Assembly: GCA_963678675.1 (NCBI GenBank)
Contig: OY783199.1
Location: 22,010,909 to 22,074,908, forward strand
Direction: 5' to 3'
Length of the DNA: 64,000 nt
Origin: Xiphydria camelus
Taxonomy: Eukaryota > Arthropoda > Insecta > Hymenoptera > Xiphydriidae
Shown: positions 55,756-64,000 of the stretch, in pieces
How the letters are laid out: the number at the start of each line of letters is the position of its first letter
Numbering within the stretch: position 1 is the stretch's first letter
Program-made: the position numbers and the translations under genes
The notes under the pieces: model-generated
Database searches by the model: none
Seen by the model: only the letters and a program-made list of their open reading frames with translations
What the model was told of the DNA's origin: nothing

Positions 55756-56022
55756 GGGTCCACAGAATTTTTAAATTCGTTGAATGTGCCAGGGATGCCT
55801 TTGCACTGTTTGAGATTAAAAAAAGGATCATCAATTATTTTGTTAAGGAATTTAGATTCACCCAGATTATATAATGGAACAAGAATGACTATGAAGCAGT
55901 TATCAAACAATATAATCGAAGCACGAATAATGTCGGGAGAATGTAAAGGAGAAACAGCATTTGTTCCGAGGATACCCCTTATATCCACTGGACTGCCGTT
56001 TCAATTCAAAAGAATTCAATTT
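55747..56022 (+). pseudogene. Helitron helicase fragment
   Basis: The frame reads STEFLNSLNVPGMPLHCLRL, then SIILLRNLDSPRLYNGTRM, EARIMSGECKGETAFVPRIP and LPFQFKRIQFPIA. This is the C-terminal Pif1-type helicase region of Helitron Rep-helicase, where GMPxHxLxLKxGxxxxLLRNL and FxRIP are conserved. After FPIA the expected motif region around the AMTINKAQG box is missing; the frame continues 25 codons into unrelated sequence. Upstream the frame runs back into the minisatellite. Confidence 0.85.
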
Positions 56023-56556
56023 CCAATAGCATATGTAACTAAATATAGAAGGGAGTTTTCTTTCATCGACGTAAGCGCTGTTGTATTGAGTATATGATGA
56101 CTTAGTTCAGCTTTATGATTCTTGGAGTTGAAAGTTTATCCCTTTAATTTAAATTTTGTGGGAACTCACTAGCTTTCCCGAGCGGAGCGAGGGCCACATA
56201 TGCTATAGTTTATGAGATAAAAAGGAATTTATTCACATCGAACAAAATTCTATTTCAATTAAATAAATGTTCTACCAGATTCGTACTCGACTAAAAAGAT
56301 ATGCAAAAAATGTATTTAATTCAAATGGAGTTTTATTCGATGTGGATAAATTCATATCTATCTTAAATAAATTTTTCTATTAGGTTCATATTCAACTAGA
56401 CCTTTTTTCTTAGTGTACTACTAGACCATTTGCACGCGCAAGCGCGCGCTTAAGACTTATTACATAACGACATTTACGATTTCCATAATCGTGAGTTATA
56501 AGGTGTGTAATGTTAAAAACGACAGAGAAGGACGAGGGGTGTGGGGCCCTTTAAAA

Positions 56557-56685
56557 GATTGCTTAGTCCGAAGTGGGTTCTTTTTTCATACTGATAAACG
56601 CAACGTGAAATGAGTCGTGTATACTTCTGTTTGTTTTGTTTTGAGAATGGGCATTCGTGAGAAAAAATCTTATGTCATTCGGCTG
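56557..56685 (+). repeat. Dispersed repeat, copy 2 (partner 19619-19750)
   Basis: Same 130 bases as at 19619 with about ten differences. The similarity starts and ends abruptly on both sides. Confidence 0.8.
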
Positions 56686-56717
56686 TATCTGGATAATAAT
56701 GTCAATTATTATATTCT

Positions 56718-56937
56718 TACTTCAACACTAATTTTATCCAATTGAACTTCCCCGCTTTAACTATCGAATACTATATCGATTAGCAACTAACCAATTTACT
56801 TCAACACTAATTTTATCAAATTGAATTTCCCCGCTTTAAATATCGAATACTATATCGATATCGATTATCAACTAACCAGTGGGGATAGGTGATCACGACT
56901 TTCGATTATATCGTGCTGGATTTTATTAGATAGAACA
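56718..56937 (-). repeat. Dispersed repeat, copy 2 (partner 32409-32601)
   Basis: Reverse complement of the 32.4-kb repeat. ACTTCAACACTAATTTTATC with TATCGAATACTATATCG is duplicated here (56719, 56799), whereas the other copy duplicates the opposite end. Confidence 0.8.
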
Positions 56938-57540
56938 TATAGCTACATATAGCTAATAGTTGTGATAGTTATGCACAGAGCCAGTAGAACATCACCAGTT
57001 CTTCATTAAATCATTATTATATCTGTAAACCGGTTTTCAACCTTCACAATTTTATACTGATACTACCCTGAAGAAACCGCCTCGCGAAGGAAGCGGAGAA
57101 TTTCGAAAAACCGGCAAAGCGACGAGGACGAAAAATCCCATCCCTCTCGGTGAGACGCGTGAACCTACCTACTCACATCCGTTCTCCGCCTTGCTTTCAA
57201 GTTCAACCGCCGTAAACCCCCTGTTGCACGCTCTGTCTCCTACTCCAACCGCTTCCCCCCTCACAGCGAAAAGGAGAATTCACGAGGTGTGTTCTTGTCG
57301 TTCGCACGATGCACGTTTCTCTCATCTCCTGAATTTTTTACAGAGTACCCGACATATCCTGCAGCACCGGGGCTTTCACGCAGCCATACCGAGATAGTAC
57401 GGGAGCCAGCGACAGATTTTTTGTGACAATTTCCGCAAAGTTAAAAACCCGTTCATTTCGTAATTTGTATCCCGGAAGTGCGAATTTGACTTTTCTGGCT
57501 AGCCTTCAGCGGTGCAACGCTTCGCTAGAGGGCCTCAAAA

Positions 57541-57800
57541 ACTGCAGAATAGAATAAAAAATGTCTGAATCGAGCAAAGCCAAACCTCTTTTAATTTGGT
57601 TATGTAGACCATAAATAGTCATACAAAATTTGTCTGGCATCATTCCGATGGTACAAAAGCTTTCTGTTTGACCGACGAACACTGCAGAATAGAATCTAAA
57701 ATGTCTGAGTCGAGCAAAGATATAAACCTTATTTTATATGTTTATTTAAACCATAAATAATTTTAAAAAAATTGTCTGGCATAATTCTGATGGTGAAAAA
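57541..57800. repeat. Tandem duplication in the left palindrome arm
   Basis: CTGCAGAATAGAATAAAAAA, TGTCTGAATCGAGCAAAG, ACCATAAATA and TTGTCTGGCAT recur with a period of about 142 bases (57541, 57683). The right arm carries the mirror image (59815-60085). Confidence 0.8.
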
Positions 57801-58183
57801 GTTGTCTGGCAAGCGATTAAAGTAGTGCGCGCGATGTCGGTCGACCGCGCGCGTGCCATGAAACTGCACGTAAATCCTGGCTGTATGCTAAAAAAATACT
57901 TCTGTTCGAAACAATTTTAAAACGCAAACTCTATGACGCAAACGATTGACACATTGATGACGTGGCCTCGTGGGGTTTTTTTCTAACCATATATTATGTG
58001 TGTTTAAGAATAACTATTTTTATTAACTTTGTAGACAATAAATAAATGTTATTGATTTATTGACATTGACATTTTTTATTTGCTTAAATATAAATGAAAT
58101 ACAATACTTACAAAATAAATGTACTCAAGTAAAAGTCAGGATATTTCAATGGTCAGATTTTGAAAAGCTTATCGCATTAATGG

Positions 58184-58290
58184 TTACATAATTAGTGAAC
58201 TATTGGTTTCATCATCGTTATCCTCATCATCAGAATGGTCCTCGTTCTTGAAATCATCAGACATCTCATACTCTCTTTCCATGTCATCGT
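58184..58290 (-). pseudogene. Inverted copy of the acidic terminal exon
   Basis: 107 bases, the same length as the exon at 58606-58712, encoding DDMEREYEMSDDFKNEDHSD and DNDDETNSSLIM with a stop. A TTTACAG acceptor precedes it, as in the other copy. The inverted match extends outward to about 58331, so exon and part of the intron were duplicated together. Five or so base differences, three of them changing amino acids. Confidence 0.65.
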
Positions 58291-58712
58291 CTGTAAATAC
58301 ATGGAAACAAAATCTAATTATTTGAATATAGGTATTAACTTATATAGGTACAATATGAAGGAAAGCTAACATTCAAATGGTTTGAGGGTTTGCAGCTTCC
58401 ACAATGGGTTCAGGACATAACTTTGGAAGCTGTTGAAAATAAAGGTAAAGTTATAAAAAAAAGTAATTGTTTACTTCGCTAAATATGTTTCTTAAACAAA
58501 TGAATGTTTGAATATTGGAACCAAACAATTCCTTAATTTTGCTGTAAATATTGTATATAAGTTAATATATTCAAATAATTAGATTTTGTTTCCATGTACT
58601 TACAGACGATGACATGGAAAGAGAGTATGAGATGTCTGATGATTCCGAGAACGAGGACCACTCTGATGATGAGGATAACGACGATGAAACCGATAGTTCA
58701 CTAATTATGTAA
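58190..58712. repeat. Inner inverted duplication (arms about 143 bp)
   Basis: Arms 58184-58331 and 58568-58712 are about 95% complementary and are centred on the exon at 58348-58444. They are distinct from the outer palindrome arms. Confidence 0.85.
58348..58712 (+). CDS. C-terminal exons of an unrecognised transposon protein
   Basis: Exon A, 58348-58444: preceded by an ATATAG acceptor, encodes VQYEGKLTFKWFEGLQLPQW then VQDITLEAVENK, and ends AAAGGTAAAG. Exon B, 58606-58712: preceded by TACTTACAG, encodes DDDMEREYEMSDDSENEDHS then DDEDNDDETDSSLIM and TAA. Joining them keeps the frame (AAT AAA GAC GAT), which would be unlikely by chance. The end is strongly acidic. No known domain; the setting in a TIR palindrome suggests transposase or accessory protein. 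Earlier exons are absent from the palindrome. Confidence 0.5.
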
Positions 58713-58878
58713 CCATTAACCCCACAAAAACAGATTCTCTGTAAAAAAAAAAGCGGCATGTTCATTCAGTGCCAACAAAAATTGATACGTAAAATACTCT
58801 CCAAAAAAGATTTGAAAGCAATTAAGATCGCCATGTTCAAGATTTATATATAAAAAGTAAAAGGCATCATTGGAAAGG

Positions 58879-58883
<5 letters not shown>

Positions 58884-58921
<38 letters not shown>
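58884..58921. repeat. (GA)n microsatellite
   Basis: Pure GA tract of about 38 bases. Confidence 0.97.
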
Positions 58922-58927
<6 letters not shown>

Positions 58928-59114
58928 TGTTCATATTTTGTCAACTATATACTGGTGGTATCATATAAGCGTATGAATTTATTTAAAATCGCATAAACAT
59001 CGAGTATAATTCTGTGTCTGAATCTTTTATTTTGAAGGAAAAAAACGCGGCAAGTTCTTTTTTATTCAAATTTTTTTTATAAATCGATCAATGTGTCAAT
59101 CGTTTGCGTTTTAA

Positions 59115-59709
59115 CCCTTTGTTGCTCACGTGGGGTGTAGGCTACACCCCAGCCTCCTTTTTTTGCATGTGCCACGCCTAGATTTTTTTTTCAAGGTTGG
59201 TACTTTCAGTACCTTTCGGGAACATTTTATTAAAGAATTTAGCACCAAAAGCGCAGGAGAAAACCGATTTATTTTTTGCGACAGAACGCTGCCAAGAGTT
59301 AAATAGTGATTTTTAACAGTGTGTAATTAATTTAATATTTAATATTTTTCTATAAAACTTGTTCCAATTTGTTAATTTGTCCTTCATTAATAAAACGAGA
59401 GTATGATAACTATCCTCAGTCTATTGTTTATACTATTTCTTTATAAAAATCGGCAGGGGGACCTGAGCGTCTGAAAACCGACACCTCATGTACCGAGACA
59501 TCGAGTTTTGTTTTCAATTAGAAAATTACGAAATTAATTTTTTTTTAATGTTGAGATCATTAGGCAATATCTGAAACTTTAAAATAAAAAAAAAGTATTT
59601 AAAAATTTCAATTTTTCAGTAAGAAAACGTTAGGTAATTTTTAACTGGGGTGTAGGGTACACCCCAGGTGATCTTTTATGTTTGAAAAACCCACGTGAAT
59701 AACGAAGGG
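59115..59709. mobile_element. piggyBac-like MITE nested in the palindrome
   Basis: TTAA at 59111-59114 and 59710-59713. Ends CCCTTTGTTGCTCACGTGGG and complement CCCTTCGTTATTCACGTGGG; inside each is a copy of GGGGTGTAGGSTACACCCC, itself a palindrome. The left palindrome arm has the uninterrupted sequence CAATTTTAAAACGC at the matching position, so the empty site is preserved within the same element. Confidence 0.85.
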
Positions 59710-60222
59710 TTAAAATTGTTTCGAACAGAAGTATTTTTTTAACATACAGCCAGGATTTGCGTGCAGTTCCATGAAGCGCGCTCGGCCGACCGCTTTAATC
59801 GCTTGCCAGACAACTTTTTTACCATCAGAATTATGCCAGACAATTTTTTTAAAATTATTTATGGTCTAAATAAACATATAAAACAAGGTTTACCTTTGCT
59901 CGACTCAGATATTTTAGATTCTATTCGGCAGTGTTCGTTGGTCAAACAGAAAGCTTTTGCACCATCGGAATGATGCCAGACAAGTTTTTTATGATTATTT
60001 ATAGTCTACATAACCAAATTAAAAAAGGTTTGGCTTTGCTCGATTCAAACATTTTTTATTCTATTATGCAGTTTTTGAAGCCCTCTAGCGGAGCGTTGCA
60101 CCGCTGAAGGCTAGCCATAAAAGCGAAATTCACATTTCCGGGGTACAAATAAAGAAATAAACGGGTTTTCAACTTTGCACCAAATTGTCACCAAAATCTG
60201 TCGTTGGCTCCCGTACTAAGAG

Positions 60223-61012
60223 CCTAGAAGGGAGAATAAGTGCCGCGTTGGCCTTGCTCCTGAATGTTTTGCTATTTTCCGCGGCTCGGCGGCATTAGGA
60301 GCGATAGTCGCGAGCGGTAACGGCACGCTAATCGCGCGCGTCCTCGCACAATAGTTCGCGCGGTCACTACGACAGGCGACGACGTTTTCCGCGTCGGTAG
60401 TATCGCCCCATTGTGGTTCAAAGGGAGTAGGAAATTTTAGTTTCTTCTCCATCTCTTTCCTCCGCACATACTCTTTCTCTCTTTCTCTCTCTCTCTCTCC
60501 CTCTCCGACTCTCTTTCATTCCCTCTACGTTTCCTCGTGTTTTCTGCATTTGTGTCCTCTCGGACGAATTCCAGTGAAATTGTTCAGCCGTATGGGAAAA
60601 GCGGCGGAGAGAGGACGAGGGTGAGAGTGGGAGATAGCAAGCCCTGTTCAAAGGGATGCGCCATTCAAGTTCCACTTGAAAACATTCGAGCGCCTATACG
60701 CTTTCACGCAACCTAGCGGCTGGTTCGTCATCGAGTCTCTCGATTAGGGGTGGTCGGGGTGGGAGGGCGCCCGACTAGGTACATTACTTTCCACGGGGAT
60801 GATTCAATTCTGCTCTCGCGAGATAACGCGGCCACGTTGCTGTGGACTACCGCGGTTGATCGATCGACGTGTCCTCCTCCTCCCCTAATCGCGGGTTTCA
60901 TCTCTCCCTTTTTGCCCCATATCTATACCTACCCGATAATCGAATTTATCCGAGGATCTCTTGGCATCCGGATAGCTGCCTTTGAATTGACATTTATATC
61001 CGGCGTAAACGC
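60223..61012. other. CpG- and CT-rich unique DNA
   Basis: A CT-rich stretch lies at 60472-60500. The 108-codon plus frame at 60750-61076 shows no known domain and runs into the transposon end at 61013. No gene supported. Confidence 0.35.
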
Positions 61013-61225
61013 CCCGAGTAGAAATCTGGACAAGGCGCTCATCGTACCCCGACGAAGCACGCCCGATACATGGTAAGGCCCCGACAGGGCTGCCCGACCG
61101 GGGCCCGATGACTTTTGTAACGTGGTTTGAAGATGATGGCCTTGTCGGGCAAACCCGATCAGGGCCCGAAAGGGCTGCCCGATGAGAGCCCTACACGATT
61201 TTTGTCGGGCAACTTCGTCGAAATT
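61013..61225 (+). mobile_element. End of a CCCGAGTAGAAAT element, copy 3
   Basis: CCCCGAGTAGAAATCTGG at 61012 matches the ends of 8497-9451 and 33917-35258. It is followed by subterminal words CCCGACAGGGCTGCCCGACC, CCCGATCAGGGCCCG and GTCGGGCA, GC-richer than in the other copies. No right end was found, so the right border given is only the end of the repeat cluster. Confidence 0.45.
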
Positions 61226-61436
61226 TTATTAACCACAAACTAATTTTAAATGGAAGGGTTCTAAATAAGAGCAATAATTTCGAAGAAATGTTATAAATTT
61301 ATTTTATAATTAATATATTACATTAGAGTAATATGTAAACATTTTTAGTCGGATATTTAAACTATTAATATGCAAGAAATACTCATTTCACTTTTTTTTC
61401 TAGGAAAGAAATTTGAATCGATATTACCTTGTTATT

Positions 61437-61560
61437 TATTATATAAACTTTTGTCTCGTATCGAAATAGGACTTTAGTATAGATAAAAATGTAATTTTAA
61501 AAAAAGTATTGTCCGAACATAGGCCAAAAGTAACAGATAACAAAAGTTCATAGTTAGTGA
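61437..61560 (+). repeat. Fragment related to the 20994-21222 MITE
   Basis: TATAGATAAAAATGTAATTTT and AACATAGGCCAAAAGTA match the middle of the 21-kb MITE (TATAGATAAAAATATAATTTT, ATATGAGCCAAAAGCT). The ends are missing or too diverged. Confidence 0.45.
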
Positions 61561-61624
61561 GGTAAAGCGATTCAATTTTTCACCCTAACAAAGAAGATTG
61601 AAATCATATAATATATATTTAATA

Positions 61625-61802
61625 TATTGATACCTGACTTTGAAAACCTCGTAAGTGCAATTTCCTTAAATGTGCAGTAGTAAAGAAAAACAGTTTTGTA
61701 TCATTTATACTTTACTTTTTTAACAAATTTGAATTGTATTATTAATAAAGGCATATTAGGTTTTCAAAGACGAGGTTTTCAAAGTAAGGTATTGATATGT
61801 AA
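61625..61802. mobile_element. Small TIR MITE (ATTGATACCT)
   Basis: ATTGATACCTGACTTTGAAA plus ACCTCG pairs with CGAGGTTTTCAAAGTAAGG then TATTGATAT. 30-base arms, 175 bp, AT-rich centre. Confidence 0.7.
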
Positions 61803-62212
61803 CACCTATATTAATATTAAGCATTTTTAATTAGTAGGTATATCTAGTGAAGTAGTGTTTATACACTGTTAATATGCACTACCATGATTGCATTACTACT
61901 TGCACTAATAATATGTACTTTTCGCTTGAATTGCTGGTACAGTATTTCTACTAAAATATTAAAACTGAAAACATAATACTTTCGTAATACTACTGTACAC
62001 TAGAGCGTTTGTAAAGTAATTATAAATTATCTATATACAAATCTTATGGTATAGGTCTAAAAGGGAATGTGTCAACTACTAGTACATTTACCTTAATGTT
62101 TTTGAAAGCTTGTGGTTATTGATACTATATACAAATCTTAAAAGAATTTTATTATAATTTTTTTCTCTTTATGGATATATTCCCTTTTTCGTACTATCAC
62201 AAGTTCCAATTT

Positions 62213-62683
62213 ATACACCGACATGTCAAATGTGAAGTGTACATGTACCTCACTTCTATTTCATTTCTTCCTCGTCTCTGAGCAGGAACATTATTATGGT
62301 AGTACAGCTCTACAGCCTTATTCAGCACTTATCTGTCTAATCGGCATCAGTGATTCCTCACTGATCGTCGTTACACCGGAGACGAAGAAGAAATGAAATC
62401 TAGGATGCTCGGGAAAAAGGGTACAAGTCAAAAAATGGTATTGCTCAGAAAACACCTTTATTTGTTTATATTGAAACACAAACTGTTGAAAAAATGTATA
62501 AAATGAAAATAACACCTCATAAGAACCGTTAAATGCATGTAGCACACAAATATCTCTAGGAAAGTAGAAGAAAGCGACTTATCTCATATTGACCATTTTT
62601 TGACTTATACTCTTTTTCCCGGGCATCCTAGAAATAGGAGTGAGGTACATGTACACTTCACATTTGAAAGGTCGGTGTATTGT
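62213..62683. mobile_element. Foldback element with three nested arm pairs
   Basis: Outer pair: ACACCGACATGTCAAATGTG plus AAGTGTACATGTACCTCAC (62214) with its complement at 62640-62680. Middle pair: ATGCTCGGGAAAAAGGGTAC with CTCTTTTTCCCGGGCAT. Third: CATTTCTTCCTCGTCTC with GAGACGAAGAAGAAATG. The order A-B-B'-C-C'-A' is not that of a simple hairpin. No ORF. Confidence 0.7.
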
Positions 62684-63206
62684 AACGATGCTACCCGGCG
62701 CTACCGGGTAGTCGCACACTTCGGTACGCTCTCTAACTGGTCCAGCTCGGGCAAGATAGCAGATAAAGATATGCTGGGCGCCAGGTGTCCCGAGACACCA
62801 AAGAGATATTCACAATAGGTAATAGATCACGTGAACCGGAAACGGAACTGCTAGCTCAGCCCCGTATCGGCGAAGGAGAGGGCGGGGTCGTGAGACAAAG
62901 AAATTAATTTGAGGCGGCTTATAACAACGAAATAGCACTTAAGATTTATTGAGAGAATAACTCACGCGATATAATATGGTCGGATTGGCTGACGGTATCA
63001 GTTCTTACCACTAATATACTGTAGCTATCATCGCGAATCAATCAACGAAAGCCCTTACGAGGAACGATAAATATCCTAAGTAACGCAACGAAGAAAACGA
63101 TACGTGGTAGCCTCGGTTCGGATGGCACAGATATTCGGTAATCACACGAAGACGGCACGCGAAGATAATACCGAAGACATGCGCGAAGCTAACACCGAAG
63201 GTAATC
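62684..63206. other. Possible LTR start; otherwise unrecognised
   Basis: TGTAACGATGCTACCCGGCG at 62679 has the form of an LTR beginning, and similar GATGCTACC words recur at 63800. Without a second copy or primer-binding site this stays a guess. Confidence 0.2.
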
Positions 63207-63480
63207 CACGGAGATACGCACGAAGACAGCAGATAGTAACCGAGTTCGAATCTGGACGCGGAGATACGCACGGAGACAGCAGATAGTAACCGAGTTCAAA
63301 TCCGGACGCGGAGATACGCACGGAGACAACAGATAGTAACCGAGTTCAAATCCGGACGCGGAGATACGCACAGAGACAGCAGGTAGTAACCGAATTCAAA
63401 TCGCACCGGTCGCGAGGTTTGACCGCGAAGATAATACCGAAGACAACGCGCGAAGACAGCAGGTAATACTCGAATTCGAA
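63207..63480. repeat. 50-bp minisatellite
   Basis: Four units of 50 bases starting GAGATACGCACGGAGACAGC at 63211, 63261, 63311 and 63361, followed by AGATAGTAACCGAGTTCAAA. A degenerate fifth unit is near 63440 (CGAAGACAGCAGGTAATACT). Unit identity is 90-98%. The overlapping minus-strand ORFs with repeating YYLLS are products of the repeat. Confidence 0.9.
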
Positions 63481-64000
63481 TCCGAAAGCCGTTATTCGAG
63501 AAAGTTACGACGCACCGACTATCCCTACGCCGGGCGTATAACGGAAGGTCGCACATGTCGCTAGGTTTGACCGCGCGCACTCGGAACAAAGAGAATCACT
63601 AGAACTAACGGTAATCGCGAATCGGTACTAGATAGCAGAGAGTAGAGAGTCGAGAGTCGAGCGCACGGAATGCCTCACAAAGATATCACCGTACTATCGG
63701 CATTAGATATTCTCCTATGCCGGTAACCGCACTACCGGCGCTAAATATTCTACTAAATTGGTAGCGAGCTCAATTCGTCTCGGGAAATTCGGTTGCCGGA
63801 TGCTACCGAATTTCCCAAGCATCCCCAGATACGATACTTAAACGAAATCACTAAGCGATCACACACGATCGACGACTAATACGCGAAACAAAATCGATAA
63901 AGATACTACGATAACTACCACGGGTCCGCTACACTTCCACGCGATATAAGATAAATGGAAGGCTTTTCAAGGGCAATACGATACGAAAAGGGACTTTAAG
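63481..64000. other. No recognisable feature; short hairpin
   Basis: GGGAAATTCGGT (63782) pairs with ACCGAATTTCCC (63805-63816). Nothing else supportable before the window ends. Confidence 0.35.

Larger units (their letters stand above)
55303..56208 (+). mobile_element. Helitron, internally deleted
   Basis: Begins TCAATATATATAATAAAAG after an A and ends with CCCGAGCGGAGCGAGGGC, CACATATGCTATAG before a T. 5' TC, 3' hairpin-like GC stretch about 10 bases from the end, and A-T insertion without duplication are the Helitron signs; the last bases are CTATAG rather than CTAG. It carries a helicase remnant (55747-56022) and a minisatellite (55540-55755). Normal autonomous Helitrons are about 5-6 kb, so most of Rep-helicase is lost. 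Confidence 0.8.
55259..56417 (+). mobile_element. GGTCTAGTTGAA-family MITE, copy 2, split by a Helitron
   Basis: The left 44 bases (AAAAAGGTCTAGTTGAATAC, GAACCTAATAGAAAAA) and the right 209 bases (GAGATAAAAAGGAATTTATT onward, ending TCAACTAGACC, TTTTTTCTTAGTGTA) together reproduce 10439-10692. The 906 bases between them are the Helitron. Confidence 0.85.
57398..60222. mobile_element. Large palindromic transposon with about 550-bp arms
   Basis: The left end AGTACGGGAGCCAGCGACAG and complement of the right end AGTACGGGAGCCAACGACAG begin arms that pair to about 57965 on the left and back from 60222 to about 59080 on the right (interrupted by the MITE at 59115). Landmarks are TGGCTAGCCTTCAGCGGTGC, AAACTGCATAATAGAAT-type words, CTTCTGTTCGAAACAATTTT. 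Each arm contains a tandem duplication. The centre holds a spliced exon pair and an inverted copy of its last exon. Flanks read AGA on both sides. Superfamily not recognised. Confidence 0.8.

Noticed and set aside
63241..63410. tRNA-like T-loop words (GAGTTCAAATCC)
   Set aside because: Recur once per minisatellite unit with no acceptor stem, anticodon stem or A-box.
63038..63589. Overlapping minus-strand ORFs with repeated YYLLS
   Set aside because: Direct translation of the 50-bp minisatellite.
1..64000. CRISPR arrays, prokaryotic operons, phage
   Set aside because: No regularly spaced direct repeats with unique spacers; splice signals, microsatellites and transposon classes are eukaryotic.

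Overview
ORGANISM AND OVERALL CHARACTER. The window looks like non-coding nuclear DNA of an insect. A hymenopteran, possibly an ant, is my best guess from the mixture of AT-rich and CpG-dense intergenic DNA, long (CT)n/(GA)n tracts and many small TA-flanked hairpin elements ending in CAGGGTG. That is inference; no host gene fixes the taxon. I find no convincing host protein-coding gene, tRNA or rRNA in 64 kb. Nearly every supportable feature is a mobile element or its remains. LAYOUT. 0-5 kb: one end of a TIR element, a foldback MITE, a Harbinger-like element with TAA target duplication (1443-2054), and a tandem Penelope-like retroelement (2361-4047) with a decayed N-terminal ORF and hammerhead-ribozyme motifs. 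5-8 kb: an LTR-retroelement relic (second copy at 26.9-27.5 kb) and unique CpG/CT-rich DNA. 8-15 kb: a palindromic MITE, a 955-bp element with CCTGATCAGG subterminal repeats, a Tc1/mariner-type MITE with another MITE nested in it, and two copies of a CACTGAGAAAAA family. 15.2-17.5 kb: a 2.3-kb DNA transposon with AAGACG/CGTCTT subterminal arrays, a decayed minus-strand exon and an 80-bp-arm hairpin. 19-30 kb: more MITEs, a mariner deletion derivative keeping two catalytic Asp residues, a transposon protein tail with a PHD-like zinc motif, complex inverted duplications and a Tc1-like MITE retaining the transposase C-terminus. 31-41 kb: nested TIR elements, a second IS630/Tc1/mariner derivative, and a minus-strand LINE 3' end. 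43-49 kb: two palindromic or tandem arrays built on ATGGCGGATCCAATATGGCG, an inverted-arm element with an ORF remnant, and a piggyBac-like MITE with TTAA ends. 54-60 kb: two Helitron-like elements, one inserted cleanly in a MITE and carrying a helicase remnant plus a heat-shock-element-like minisatellite, and a 2.8-kb palindrome with a spliced acidic-tail exon duplicated in inverted orientation and a nested piggyBac-like MITE. 60-64 kb: CpG-rich unique DNA, more foldbacks and a 50-bp minisatellite. HOW THE PARTS RELATE. There is no operon or pathway; the organising principle is nested transposition. In several places a paralogous copy or the opposite palindrome arm preserves the pre-insertion site, so insertion order can be read directly: Helitron into MITE at 55.3-56.2 kb, piggyBac-like MITE into palindrome at 59.1-59.7 kb, MITE into mariner-MITE at 10.4 kb. 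The most interesting signals are the hammerhead-bearing Penelope tandem, the HSE-like array inside a Helitron, the palindrome with its inverted duplicate exon, and the AAGACG-array transposon. Similarities were judged by eye; no alignment or database search was run, and coordinates of element ends are good to a few bases unless a target duplication is stated.
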